From assembly GCA_039000515.1 (NCBI GenBank), contig JBCFYV010009882.1:104182821-104246820 (forward strand): 64,000 bases of DNA, given 5' to 3'. Made by a program: the position numbers and the translations under genes. Shown in pieces: positions 25,884-55,155 of this stretch; within the stretch, counting starts at the first letter, position 1; each line of letters begins with the position of its first letter. The DNA is from Timema cristinae (Eukaryota > Arthropoda > Insecta > Phasmatodea > Timematidae). Under the pieces are notes generated by a model. The model worked only from the letters and a program-made list of their open reading frames with translations, made no database searches and was not told the origin of the DNA.

Positions 25884-27310
25884 AGGGAATGTAAAACTTA
25901 GAATATACAAACAATAGTTTTACCGGTTGTTCTCTATGGTTCTGAAACATGGTATTTTAGCTTACATAATGCAATCAAATTTAAGGTGTTTGAAAACAAG
26001 GTGCTTAGGAAGATATTTTGTCAAAAAAGGGTTGAAGACATTGGGGAATGGAGGAGTATACATAATGAAGAGTTAAATTTCCTGTATTCATCATATAACA
26101 TTGTTAGGTTAATCAAGTGGGGTAGATTATGGTGGGTAAGACAGGCAGCATGAATGGAATATTCTAGAACCATGTTCAGAGTATTGACTGGCAAACCTAA
26201 TAGAAAGATACCAGTGGGAAGACCTAGACACAGATTGGAGAATAATATTAGAAATGACCTGAAAGAGATGGGGTGTAATGAGGTGGACTGGATAGAACTA
26301 GCTCAAGATAGGGATAGGGTGTAATGAGGTGGACTGGATAGAACTAGCTCAAGATAGGGATAGGGTGTAATGAGGTGGACTGGATAGAACTAGCTCAAGA
26401 TAGGGATAGGGTGTAATGAGGTGGACTGGATAGAACTAGCTCAAGATAGGGATAGGGTGTAATGAGGTGGACTGGATAGAACTAGCTCAAGATAGTGATA
26501 TGGTGTAATGAGGTGGACTGGATAGGACTAGCTCAAGATAGTGATATGGTGTAATGAGGTAGAACTAGCTCAAGATAGTGATATGGTGTAATGAGGTAGA
26601 ACTAGCTCAAGATAGTGATATGGTGTAATGAGATAGAACTAGCTCAAGATAGGGATATGGTGTAATGAGGTGGACTGGATAGAACTAGCTCAAGATAGGG
26701 ATAGGGTCTAATGAGGTGGACTGGATAGAACTAGCTCAAGATAGTGATATGGTGTAATGAGGTAGAACTAGCTCAAGATAGTGATATGGTGTAATGAGGT
26801 GGACTGGATAGAACTAGCTCAAGATAGTGATATGGTGTAATGAGGTAGAACTAGCTCAAGATAGTGATATGGTGTAATGAGGTAGAACTAGCTCAAGATA
26901 GGGATAGGGTGTAGTGAGGTGGACTGGATAGAACTAGCTCAAGATAGGGTGTAATGAGGTGGACTGGATAGAACTAGCTCAAGATAGGGTGTAATGAGGT
27001 GGACTGGATAGAACTAGCTCAAGATAGGGATAGGGTGTAATGAGGTAGACTGGATAGAACTAGCTCAAGATAGGGATAGGGTCTAATGAGGTGGACTGTA
27101 TAGAACTATCACAAGATAGGGATAGGGTCTAATGAGGTGGACTGGATAGGACTAGCTCAAGATAGGGATAGGGTATAATGAGGTGGACTGGATAGAACTA
27201 GCTCAAGATAGGGATAGGGTCTAATGAGGTGGACTGGATAGGACTAGCTCAAGATAGGGATAGGTGGCGTACTTTTGTAAGTGCAGTAATGAACTTCTGA
27301 GTTCCTAATG
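25884..27310 (+). mobile_element. LINE ORF2 C-terminal fragment with expanded internal repeat
   Basis: The + strand encodes, across small frame changes and one stop, VKLRIYK, IVLPVVLYGSETWYF, VFENKVLRKIF, EWRSIHNEELNFLY, MFRVLTGKPNRK, PVGRPRHRLENNIRND and LKEMGCNEVDWIELAQDRD. This is the classic C-terminal region of an insect non-LTR retrotransposon (LYGSETW, GRPR-x-RW-like, W-x-ELAQDRD). At EVDWIELAQDRD the sequence expands into about 23 tandem units, then resumes with RTFVSAVMNF. The 46-bp unit is not a multiple of three, so the expansion destroys the frame. Confidence 0.88.
26270..27262. repeat. Minisatellite, about 23 units of 46, 40 and 37 bp
   Basis: The basic unit is GATAGGGATAGGGTGTAATG plus AGGTGGACTGGATAGAACTA plus GCTCAA (46 bp). 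A 37-bp variant lacks a 9-bp GGACTGGAT-like part and carries GTGATATGG; it clusters at 26520-26890. A 40-bp variant lacks GGGATA (26940-27000). Grouping of variants points to successive local duplications. Confidence 0.95.
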
Positions 27311-27324
27311 TCAAAAAGTAAGCA

Positions 27325-27710
27325 CAGGGTTTCTACCATCCGGGAAAATCAGGGAAAACGGGAATTAGCCGGGAATTTGAAGTGATCGGGAAAAAACGGG
27401 AATAAGTCGGGAATTTGGTAAATCACAATAAAAATCTGGGATAATGATATTTTACTCAAAATATGAAATACAATAATCAGTAAATTATGTCCTTTTGTTT
27501 GTAGCTGTGTAATATAATTTTAATTCCTAGTAAACAATTTTAAAACTTATTATTATTAAAAATAAAGATTAATAGAAAAATGAGGGTGGAAGGGGGGGGG
27601 GGGGAGTTAGAAGGATGTGACATACTTTTAGTCGGGAATTTTAGGAAATGATCAGGGGAAACCAGGGAAAAGGTCAGGAATATCATTGGTCAAGTTGAGT
27701 AGACACCTTG
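27325..27710. mobile_element. Short DNA-transposon-like element with CAGGGTT termini
   Basis: The left end is CAGGGTTTCTACCATCCGGG. The right end read inward is CAAGGTGTCTACTCAAC. Both ends share CA-GGT-TCTAC. Subterminal blocks such as GGGAAAA-CGGGAATT occur near both ends. The target duplication is not clear (TAAGCA versus TGAGCA). A related element lies at 34815-35240. Confidence 0.5.
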
Positions 27711-27859
27711 TGAGCAAGTATATACGCCACTAAGCCTCTGAAAATATTGTTGCCAATTATGATAAGGTAATTTTTACCAGCTTTAATACTTTATATTTAA
27801 ATTTTTTATTTACCTGATAACTAATTTATTGTACTTTGAAGCATTAGAGTTTATTAACA

Positions 27860-28052
27860 TTATTAGCACCGCGTCTTACTACCCGTTCGGGTTATACGCA
27901 CTTACGCTAATGTGTAATGGTAGGGTGTTTGTGAAATGAAATGAAGAATCTACAGTTTAACATGGGATCCGAACCACGGTGTAGGCCTGGCATTCCACAC
28001 ATTCACAAGTTGTTATTAATACACGTCTTGTCAGAGGTGAAGGAAGGGTTTG
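27860..28052 (-). repeat. SINE-A, reverse orientation, head missing
   Basis: It starts TATTAGCACCGCGTCTTACT, the inverted 3' module, runs through the body and stops at GAAGGAAGGGTTTG, before the tRNA-like head. Confidence 0.85.
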
Positions 28053-28294
28053 CGGCTACCAAAGTATGTTTTTATTTATTTTTAAAAACCAAATAATTTT
28101 TTATACGTTTTTCTCATTATACTTGAAATCAAATAAATCTTAATTACCTGTCTGAAGTTTTCACGAATACTTTTAGTGTTAATTAGAAGCTACATTATTA
28201 ATAATCTGTAAATCTGTAAATAAATAATGATTGTGTAATTTATTAATTGGTATTTTATCCTGGTTAAGCGTAATACAACTTATCAAACCATGTA

Positions 28295-28539
28295 CAGGGT
28301 GTCCCACGGAAAAGTAGCCCGCCTCCTATATCCATCAGGCGCCTCACTCTGAATTGGAGGAGGTCAATCCCCTCCACCCATATTGTGACATGAAGAATGA
28401 GTCAATAAAGCTTTAGACAAGCATTTCACTTTCTCATTCTTCATGTCACAATATGGGTGGAGGGGATTGACCTCCTCCAATTCAGAGTGAGGCGCCTGAT
28501 GGATATAGGAGGCGGGCTAGTTTTCCGTGGGCTACTCTG
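28295..28539. mobile_element. Foldback/MITE: 99-bp inverted repeat just before the coronin exon
   Basis: Arms 28303-28401 and 28433-28531 are complementary at 98 of 99 positions (the only mismatch is in AAAGTAG versus AAACTAG), separated by a 31-nt loop. The outer left end is TA-CAGGGTGTCCCACGG; the right outer end is a diverged partner, CCGTGGGCTACTCTG, next to TG. The CAGGGTGT start after TA suggests a mariner-type MITE. The near-identity of the arms suggests recent insertion or arm homogenisation. Confidence 0.85.
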
Positions 28540-28582
28540 TGTTTCCTTTATCAATCTAACACTTTTTTTTTACTTTATTTAA

Positions 28583-46487
<17,905 letters not shown>

Positions 46488-46600
46488 GAGATGCACACCC
46501 TCCATCATCACAGAGACATGAAACAGAGCATGTCAACAACACATCACACACCTCCCCAGAGGTGGCTTCATCCAAACAACTTGCACCAGATGAAGTTTAA

Positions 46601-47079
46601 CACATCATGCTCTATTTTACTTCACCGTGGCTTTTTTTTTACAAAATTCCTGAGCTAACTAAAGGGGGTTCTTAAATGGAGGGTATATTATGGATAAAAT
46701 CATATACTCGAATACATCTATGAGCAGAGGATTTATTGTGCAAATTACTTGTATTAGAGAAGAAAAAAATTTGGATATATATATGGGCTGATCCATCAAC
46801 AGTTTTTACCAACTCCTCTATACCAACGCTTATGTGTTTCAAAATTTCATTAGTTTTCTCTTTGAGTAAACGTGTAAAATTTCAATAATTACTTTATATT
46901 GGAGTTAATAGTAATTTTATTTCTTATCTACTATACAGTTTTAATGTATGCTTAGCTCATGCTCAAATTAATGTATAAAACAAAAGTATTCATGTACTTA
47001 ATTTTAAATGTGTCTTAATTGTTACATAGAAAAGTATGCATACAGTATAAGACTATCCCATACATATTCAACTCCTATA
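46601..47079 (+). other. Probable coronin 3' untranslated region, ends unknown
   Basis: AT-rich sequence follows both possible stops. No canonical AATAAA lies close to them; the nearest is at about 47609, beyond the next transposon. Confidence 0.4.
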
Positions 47080-47538
47080 CAGGGTGTACCTTAACCTGAG
47101 GCTTCCCCCTCCCCCTACCCAGGGGTGTTCTCGGAACACAAAATTAATTAAATAATCTAGTGATAAACATGTGTCCTTTTTGGCCTTGTTTACAAGTTAT
47201 AGCCTTTCATCAATGTGAAGCAGCCTACCTTAACACAAAGTGACATTATTAAAATACTCCCCCAACGTTTTGAACAAGGCTACCAGCGAATCTTAGAAAT
47301 TTGTGGTACTTTTGAAACTTAAACTCTATGATACGGCCACTATAGTATTGCATTAATGTGCTAGGTAATCATTATGTCACTTTCTGTGAATTAGGCAGCG
47401 ACACATTGATGGAAAGGAAAATAGTCTATAACTTGGAAACGTCAGATAGGACACACATTAATTACACTAATTTATTTCACTATTTTTATATCCCAGGAAC
47501 ACTGCTGAAGTGAATTCCACATGTTAATGTATACCCAG
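47080..47538. mobile_element. Mariner-like MITE with CAGGGTGT terminus and TA duplication
   Basis: CAGGGTGTACCTTAACCTG after TA on the left; the right end read inward is CTGGGTATACATTAACATG, next to TA. Inverted similarity continues inside: GATAAACATGTGTCC on the left, AATTAATGTGTGTCC on the right, and CAAGTTATAG in both. No transposase. Confidence 0.7.
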
Positions 47539-47864
47539 TATAGCTTTAGCTAAGTCTGAGTCAGAATAGGCAAAACGCATATAACCTGAATGACAAAATA
47601 TATGCTGCAATAAAGGGATTGGCTATTTTTTATATTTGGTTTTAGCCCAGCTTTTTTCTTGATGCATCAGTTAAGATTAGTTCTCCAATATGAAGACAAA
47701 TTGACAAACATCCCAAGTCCATTTGAGTGCATTTTTCAGAAGTTTGTCAAAACATTCTCAAAACATACAAGTGTGGATTATTTTTACTTGTCATTTACTT
47801 TTTACATTTACATAAGCAGCAAAGGGTAGGGCATGGGAATGAAGTTTTTGAGGAGTGTGCTTTT

Positions 47865-48130
47865 TCTTACATGGAGGAACAAGATTAGGAATTAAGTTAT
47901 CTGGGCAAGGGTTGTGGTACAGGTAGTACATGAGATAGTAGATGAAGCAAGGCAAAGACTGTATGGTTATGTAATGAGGATGGCAAAGGAAAGGATCCCA
48001 AGGAGAATGATGGAGTGGAAGTATGTAGGACAAAGGCTGCAAGGGAGACTTAAGAAAGAGATGGGAAGAACAGGTAAGAGCAAGGCACAATACACAGTGC
48101 ATGGAAAACAATACAAAATGGAAACTGTTT
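47865..48130 (+). mobile_element. LINE 3' coding remnant
   Basis: The + strand frame reads VVHEIVDEARQRLYGYVMRM followed by RIPRRMMEWKYVGQRLQG. This is the post-RT C-terminal region (R-L-x-W/Y-x-G-H/Y-V-x-R-M...P-x-R-x-M-E-x-K) found also on the - strand at 10345-10800. Frames beyond are broken. Confidence 0.8.
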
Positions 48131-49943
48131 AAAAATTGTGAGGTGGGAACTATTATTAGTATTCTTCTGACTCGGCATTTAATGGTGGAGGTTATTGTCT
48201 GTCATAGCAAATGAGGCACAAGGAGAATGTTGTCATTTCAAAAGGAAATACTTAACCACTCACTATAGATAACAATATTTTTCATAACTGTTCTTTATGT
48301 TGGTGCATATCTACAGTCATTTGAATGCCTTTTTTTTACCATAGACATTTTCCCAAAGTAGAACCTCCCATTTTTTTCTGAATTGAGAGCATTAAATGGT
48401 TTGAATACCCTGTATATTGCAACTGAAAAGTATGATTAATCACTGTGTACAATTATCAAAAGTGTTGTTTGCAGTTTAGAAAAAATATGGCTTTCTTTAG
48501 AATAAAATCAAACCTAGCTGCTTTTTCTTTGTATTCAAAGTTTTTTGGTTTCAGAACTTCTCCCCCCGCCCCCGTTTTCATCTTATTCATTAAAGAAAAA
48601 CTCATTGGATGACTGAAAAACTTTGTCCTTTGATCAGAAGGTATTGAAATTTATTTTTAAATCTTCCAAAAGTGGCTTGTGTTATGCGGTACTTAACCAT
48701 AGTGTGGTTTTTATTTTATCCACAACACCTATAAACACACTCTTTTTATCCTGAAAGGAAGCAAGCATGGCTTGCTTGATTTCACTATGGTGTAACTTTT
48801 AAGAAAAAGTCATGGTGGACTCAGTTGAGGTAAGACTACTACTTTTCAGGGTAAACTGAGTGTGAAGCATAACTGCATTCTACATTTTCTGGTTATACAT
48901 TATTGAAATACTTATTGATACAGAAAATAACTTAATTAACACCTCTGTTCTCTGTTTTTCATTCCACATAACTATAGTGGTTTTATTATTCTTGACATTG
49001 AACATAATAACTCGCAAAACTATGTCAAGTAAAATATTTATTTGGTAAGTAACTGGACAGGTCAGATTTAGTTGGAAGTTGAATCAGAGTAAATCTATTT
49101 GAGCTCTTTCACAAAATACACATGCCTTAAGTTAATTAATGGGGAGGGGAGTATTGGGAGCAGGTATTAAGTGCTTGCAAGAAAATTAGCCATTCAATTC
49201 TTGCACGGAAAAACAGACATAGAATAATTTTCCTTTCATTGACTCGTTCATAAATGTATTTTAAATTGACATGAATGGTCTTGGGTATTAATTACATTGC
49301 AGTTTGTATTCCTCCACTCAAACAAAATGGTATCACGAAAAGAAAAAAGAAAACTCTTTGGGCTTGTGATGTTTGTCAATTCATGTTCTCATTGGCCTGA
49401 TTGAGAATGTTTGCCAACAGCTTTGAATGAAATATCCTTTGCTATAGTATTTGTATAAAGTACATTCCTCGAGTTCAGGAATAAAAAGGGCACTAAACAA
49501 TTATTGAACAAATGAATGGAAACCTTAATTTAAGTTTTCTCAAATGTTTATCCATAAAGCTTAAATGTTAACATTGTTATCTAAATTTGTACAGTTTTAT
49601 TATTGGATAGATACATATGTACATATCTAACTTTGTTTATAGACTGTCAGATGTAACACTTTTATATTTCTTAAAGATTTGTCACTTACCTTGGTTTTAA
49701 GATTATTTTTATTAATGATTCATTGCTGTGCAATTTATATGCTTCTGATGTACATCACATGCAGTATATAGTAGTACTGTTTTAGTTTAGATTATTATAG
49801 GAAATTATAATTGTATACATTTTCATTATTTAACTTATTTATTTGTATGTATTAAACATTCTTCATATATTTTATTATAGTATTAGTAGGCTGTGTGATA
49901 TATTACCACAAATTTGGTTTTAAATTAGTGGTTTGTGTTGCAG
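48131..49943. other. AT-rich DNA, no supported gene
   Basis: No repeat family or coding region is recognisable. If the optional downstream coronin exon is real, this is intron. Confidence 0.4.
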
Positions 49944-50060
49944 GTTCCAGAGATTAAATCTGTAGGGTTAATTGAACCTTCACACAAGACTCCCACCATA
50001 GGATGTTTTCATAATGTATCTGGTATTATTCAGAATTTTCAAGTAAAGTGCCTATTTTAG
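49944..50060 (+). CDS. Possible alternative last coronin exon
   Basis: A GTTTGTGTTGCAG acceptor is followed by a 38-codon phase-0 frame starting VPEIKSVGLIEPSHKTPTIG, then TAG. AATAAA occurs at 50108-50113 and 50162-50167. The last zero-frame coronin exon contains a possible donor, GAGCAG-GTGATG at 46476, in the matching phase. I do not recognise the peptide; this is a prediction from signals only. Confidence 0.3.
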   Translation, partial: VPEIKSVGLIEPSHKTPTIGCFHNVSGIIQNFQVKCLF

Positions 50061-50167
50061 GGACTGCATACTTTTAAGTTTGTAATTTCTATGCGATCAT
50101 TTGAAAAAATAAATGTTCCTTCTATCTTGTAAATTATACTGATAACCACTGCTACACTGCCAATAAA

Positions 50168-51030
50168 TTGTGTTAAGCTATAATTCACTTTGAACAAATA
50201 ATAGTTTAAAAAAAAAAGTAAATACTGTGTAATGTATGTGAAATATTTACTCGTGTAATTCTGAGAATTTATATAACAAACTTAGAAGCTGTAAGATTTC
50301 GTTTAAAAAACAACTTTACAGTCATTTTAGCATTGGTTTAATTTTAAAGCTTTTATTGCCATTGATAGTAAAAATATTTTGATGTCAAGGTCTAGTTCAT
50401 GCACAAATTAAGACATCTTTGAAACTGACTTAAATAATTTTGCTAAATTTCTTATAAATAACGATTAAAACAATGTCCAATAATCATATTATACATAGCT
50501 GTCAGTGTGCTGAAACCATCTTTTTATCATTAGAGATTTTTAATGGTAATTTATGCTCACATTTTTCTCATTCAATAAGTTTTACCCTAGATGTACCAAA
50601 GTAAAATTTTAATGTACCCTCACTTTATGAAGTGAAACAAAATTTTATCAACTGTACCTGATTGTTCCATTGCTCTAAAACATCACTTAAATACACTAGT
50701 ATGGTGATATATCATATTAACCTAATCTTTCACTTCCTCCTCTAATTTTGCTTGTTTACTATGTATTTGTTTGTCATGTAAATTGAATCTTTATTTTTTG
50801 TTAAAATAATTTGTAATTACTTATTTATGACTGCTTTATTGCACAACTCTCTTATTTGTAATGCTTAAGCAAGTGTATAAATCTTCTGTTACTTTACTTT
50901 AAGGGTAGATATTTAATTTTTTTTGTGTGTTAATGTGTATGTATGTGATACATTTTTCGATACCATTGATTAATTTATTATGATAATATATATTTATATT
51001 ATATGTGTCTAGGCCTGCTGTATGTGTCTA
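50168..51030. other. AT-rich DNA, no supported gene
   Basis: No open frame, repeat or RNA structure stands out here. Confidence 0.5.
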
Positions 51031-51037
51031 GGCCTGC

Positions 51038-51042
<5 letters not shown>

Positions 51043-51079
<37 letters not shown>
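51043..51079. repeat. (GT)n microsatellite
   Basis: About 18 GT units, preceded by two copies of GTGTCTAGGCCTGCTGTAT. Confidence 0.95.
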
Positions 51080-51080
<1 letters not shown>

Positions 51081-51108
51081 TGTATATATTTAATATGAAT
51101 AGACTAAA

Positions 51109-51370
51109 GGGGTCCGGGGTTCAATCCTCGATCCCAACATAGATTTATCTGATTGCCAAACCCTTCCTTCACATCTGACAAGACATGTATTAATCACAAC
51201 TTGTGAATGTGGGGAATGCCAGGCCTCCACCGTGGTTCGAATCCCGTCGTTATAATGTAGGTCCTCCATTTCATCTAACAATCACCCTACCATTACACAT
51301 TAGCGTAAGTGCGTACAACCCGAACGGGTAGTAAGACGCGGTGCTAATAATAAAAATAATAATAATAATA
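51109..51370 (+). repeat. SINE-A, 5' truncated
   Basis: It starts at GGGGTCCGGGGTTCAATCCT, so the A box is missing; body and TAA-rich tail are complete. The ACTAAA on each side may be a short target duplication. Confidence 0.87.
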
Positions 51371-52257
51371 AACTAAATATCTTGATTATCATACATTTCC
51401 ATACTACCCAGAATTTTAAAATTGATTACGTATGTGACTATCCAAAACAATAAATTAAAATAAACCCTAAAATATTAATTTCCTTTTTAGAGTTGTTTAA
51501 TACATGGGTTTTGAAAAAGTCTTCCTTTGCAGAGGTGAATTAAAAACTACGAAATTGAATGTTTATTCATTTTCACTCTCTTACAGAAAAAATGTCAGTT
51601 TACTCATTTATTGAATGAAAGTAGTTTTTGTTTTAACACTTTCATATTTCTTTTGGAAGCTTTGTGTTTTCTAGGCCTATGCGTCACTATGACCACCTAT
51701 CACCTCAGTCGTCCGTCCTATATTTGCATCCACTTATGCAGAGGAAACTAATTTTATTTTTAATTCGATAATAGTTGAATTTTTTTTTAAAGATTTTATA
51801 ATTTTGGACGTTTAGTCACCATGCTTCATGCCAACATCACAATTATATAAATAAACACATTTTTAGTTTTGTGTTTTGTTTTATAATTTATGAAAATACA
51901 AATTTCACAAAAGTAATTGTGTTACATTTCATGTTGTACAATTAGTATCTTTGTATTGCATGTTGGTGTTAGCTGTGAAACTAACTTCTATGTGCCTCCA
52001 TCTTAACTCTGCATAAGTTTTTTTAGCTTTGTTTTTGTAAAAATTTTGCTTGCTAAATCTAAAAAACATAATTTTTTAATAGTCTGGTTTATTTAAAATT
52101 TGTTAGTAATTAGTTATTTCAAGAAACATTTTCCTTTTTATATTTTTTATATTGTGTAAAAATTAGGATTGATAGCCAGCGCAGCGCAATCCCTTAGTGA
52201 TACTGGAGTACAAATTGTTTAGGTAGAACACTAAAAAACACACAAACATACAATTAA

Positions 52258-52412
52258 GGGCAAGCTTTCACTGTCACAGACAGTTTCTTCTGGTCAATAG
52301 AGTAGACTGATGCTCTTGGTTTGAATGCAAGGTTGACTGTCAACTGTCAGCCTTTCACCACCTGTACCATGTGGGAGACCTAATGGTGTTTGTGACAGTG
52401 AAATCCTGTCCC
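52258..52412. mobile_element. Harbinger-like MITE, 155 bp
   Basis: GGGCAAGCTTTCACTGTCAC and, inverted, GGGACAGGATTTCACTGTCAC are flanked by TAA at 52255-52257 and 52413-52415. No coding capacity. Confidence 0.65.
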
Positions 52413-52511
52413 TAAAGAGTTTTTTTTAAAATTATTATTTTATTTTTCCAGGGAAAAGCCATTAAGTATCTTTATCATTTCGAATTTTTTTTAGAATATA
52501 AATGCCAGGTG

Positions 52512-52528
52512 CCCCCCCCCCCCCCCCC
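52512..52528. repeat. 17-C homopolymer
   Basis: It is followed by AAATGGAGGCTATTAAG, which resembles AAATGAGGCTACTCAG after the C run at 56659-56668, so the run belongs to a dispersed repeat. Confidence 0.9.
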
Positions 52529-52844
52529 AAATGGAGGCTATTAAGCCATATTAACTGTGTGGAACACTGCTTTGTATTTGCACATTGCACTGTAATTTCA
52601 ATAACTTAAAGATAAGATTCAAAGGGGTTTAATGTTGCCAATATTTTAGCCAAAATGACTCCATGATATGCATTTTCGATTTTTGTTTTTTCCCGGTCAC
52701 TAAAATTTCACATTCAAACTTTGCATTTATAGGACGTAAAATTGCCACACTTTTTAATTATCAGAGTTTGTTCTACATGTTGTATAAATATGTTTCCTGA
52801 GAACATTTAATATTAGAAAATATATATTTATGTGTTAATACATG

Positions 52845-52848
<4 letters not shown>

Positions 52849-52886
<38 letters not shown>
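52849..52886. repeat. (GT)n microsatellite
   Basis: About 18 uninterrupted GT units. Confidence 0.95.
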
Positions 52887-53029
52887 ATTCGTCTTGAGAG
52901 AGTAGGATTTTGGTAGGAAGAACTCTTAGAAAACACAAACACAGGTATGTTTTTGCTATCAACTTGGATAACATTTTAACTTATTAATAGTATTGTTTCA
53001 TAGGTATTGCTAGTATCTATGAAAAGTGA

Positions 53030-53278
53030 TATATGTACACTGTTATATTAACATGTAATATATTGTACTGTACGTATATTACTGTTAATGTACTGTACAA
53101 TATTACTGTACATTACAACTGTACCTATATTATTCGCTACTGTGCTGTGATTCATCTTTGTTTAGTAAACATGACATAGTAAACATGCATCTTATACAAG
53201 TTCATTCATAAAACTCAACATTTCATTAACTCAACACCATTTCGGTCCACATTAGGTCGAGTTTCCGAGAGACTACTG
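53030..53278. mobile_element. pogo-like MITE, truncated copy in reverse orientation
   Basis: Read on the - strand it starts CAGTAGTCTCTCGGAAACTC next to TA, and continues with AATGTGGACCGAAATGG, TTTACTAAACAAAGATGAAT and GGTACAGTTG as in the element at 30626-31121. The other end is not recognisable. Confidence 0.7.
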
Positions 53279-53489
53279 TAATTTGTAACACTTTATTTGC
53301 CCTATCTCTGTATATGTATAATTCTATGTATATATGTGTGTGTATACTGGGCGTGGGACTAATTCTGTCCGCCTGAAATATTTTTGCTGAACTTTAAAAA
53401 AATATGTAAAAATGGTTCTCACAAAAGCAGTATCATTGCAAGGGAAGCGTGGCTGGAAGAATCTAATTTTAGTTGAAATTGTAAGGTAA

Positions 53490-54262
53490 AAGTCATTCAC
53501 GAGCTAAGTTTACCTGGATGACAGCTCGAAATGTTACTAGAAGTAATCCCTAATATATCACTACACCAACAGCTGACATCTATCACTTTGGATGACTAAT
53601 GAAAACAGATTGTAATATATTGATGGGATGGTTAACCCCAGTAATTTAGGCCAATATATTTTATATATTTATTTGAGGTCGGACACAAAGTTTATTTATA
53701 GTTTTATTCCCCTTAAAATAATATTAACACCACTTTCACAAAAACTTCTAACGAAAATAGCTTCGAAATGGCGACTGACGAATCTAAACCATATGATTGA
53801 ATATAACGGTAAACAGGTTTTTTACAATGATGCAGACACGTAGTTTATGAAAATATTTTATTCAGTTAAATATTTCAAAATACGATAAAATAATCATAAA
53901 ATCATTTATTGTATGTAAAAAAAATGACAATTTTCTCTTTTCCAAGTAAATACGATGCCTGTATTAAAAGATATTGATGTGTGCACTATATTACACCAAA
54001 TCAGTAACTTTCCAAAACGAAAAATAAGTACTTTTAATTATGTTTAAAATATTGTTTCGAGTTGGATAAAAAGAAATTATTGAATAAAAAATGAAATAGT
54101 ATGAGAAAACTTAAGTGTACATTATTTTAAATGTAATATATAACAGGTAATTAAAGATCTTTACATTTATAACATAACTGTGATCTTTTACAAGTGTTGG
54201 CAACCCAAAACCTAAACATATGATTTTCGAACTGTCATCCAGGTAAAAACCTATCGTGAACG
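53490..54262. mobile_element. Candidate non-autonomous element with inverted ends
   Basis: TTTACCTGGATGACAGCTCG at 53509-53528 is matched by its complement (one substitution) at 54232-54250, with TTCACGA nearby on both arms. No transposase and no clear flanking duplication; true ends uncertain. Confidence 0.4.
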
Positions 54263-54305
54263 GAATATATATTTAAAGGTAACCCTATGTTTGCTAAAAT
54301 ATTAA

Positions 54306-55155
54306 GGCCCAATCTTACAATGTCACATTCTATTTGTTAAGGCTTAACATAAGGTTAAGTGATTGGCGCTTATGTCCACGTAAAAGTGCCTGTAAAGTTA
54401 ACGTGAGGTATACATTCCGGTTGACAATAAAATGTCCACATTAACACCGCTAAACACCCCACCATATTGTTTTCAAGGATATTATTATTAAAGTAGGTTA
54501 CATTTATTTATCTAATGAACTGGGTGATTTATTATATGATTATAACTACTTTAAAGATGAGTTACACATTCTAAGGAACCCAAGACTACTAAGACCGACA
54601 ATATAATTGGAACGAAAGAATTTCCTGACATTTTATAATGAGGAATTCTTATGTTTTCGTTTGGACAAAAATAAAATGTTAGAAATCCTTGAAGTGACTG
54701 AACACCAATTAGAATTGTTTATTTTCAATCATTTGTTTGTATTTATCTATTAATTCAATCAGCAACATTTCCTCTTCTTTGCTAAAATTTAAAATTCGTT
54801 AGCAATTGTGATTTTCCACAGACATTTTAGCAGAAAAATAAATACAATGAAAGATAACGACATTCTACAGATATGTGATAAATTGAACTTGCTTTGATTA
54901 ATGTTTTCATAACAGTTCCATGGGCGTTGTAATGACTTGCTTATATTATTTATGGTCAAATTAAGCCAATCGAAAACCTTGAAACAAATTTACTACAAGT
55001 AAATTAACTACAAGAACTAATGGAAGGCACCTGTTCGTAATTTGATGAGAACATAAAAATATTATAGTAAAACACAACGCCAAGTTTAACCAATGGTTAG
55101 ACCTTGTGAACAGTTAAGTTACGAGGACTTTGATGAGACATTTTAAGATTGGCCC
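54306..55155 (+). mobile_element. PIF/Harbinger element, internally decayed
   Basis: GGCCCAATCTTACAATGTC and, inverted, GGGCCAATCTTAAAATGTC are flanked by TAA (54303-54305, 55156-55158). Inverted similarity extends through GGTTAAG...TTGGCG. The interior has a + strand frame resembling a HARBI1-type transposase N-terminus, listed separately. At 850 bp most of the DDE domain is gone. Confidence 0.78.
54517..54750 (+). pseudogene. HARBI1-like transposase N-terminal fragment
   Basis: The frame reads ELGDLLYDYNYFKDELHILR, NPRLLRPTI, one stop, then NFLTFYNEEFLCFRLDKNKM and LEILEV. The arrangement R-x-P-R followed by Y-x-EEF-x-FR-L-K-x-x-x-L-E-L-L is that of Harbinger transposases before the DDE core. 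Catalytic residues are absent. Confidence 0.6.

Noticed and set aside
25080..27262. CRISPR array suggested by regularly spaced repeats
   Set aside because: Units are contiguous with no unique spacers, derive from LINE coding sequence, and the host is an animal.
47565..47620. Another SINE tail (CATATAACCTGAATGA)
   Set aside because: Only one short block matches and the surrounding sequence does not follow any of the families.
47791..48111. 106-codon - strand frame
   Set aside because: Antisense to the + strand LINE 3' coding remnant at 47865-48130.
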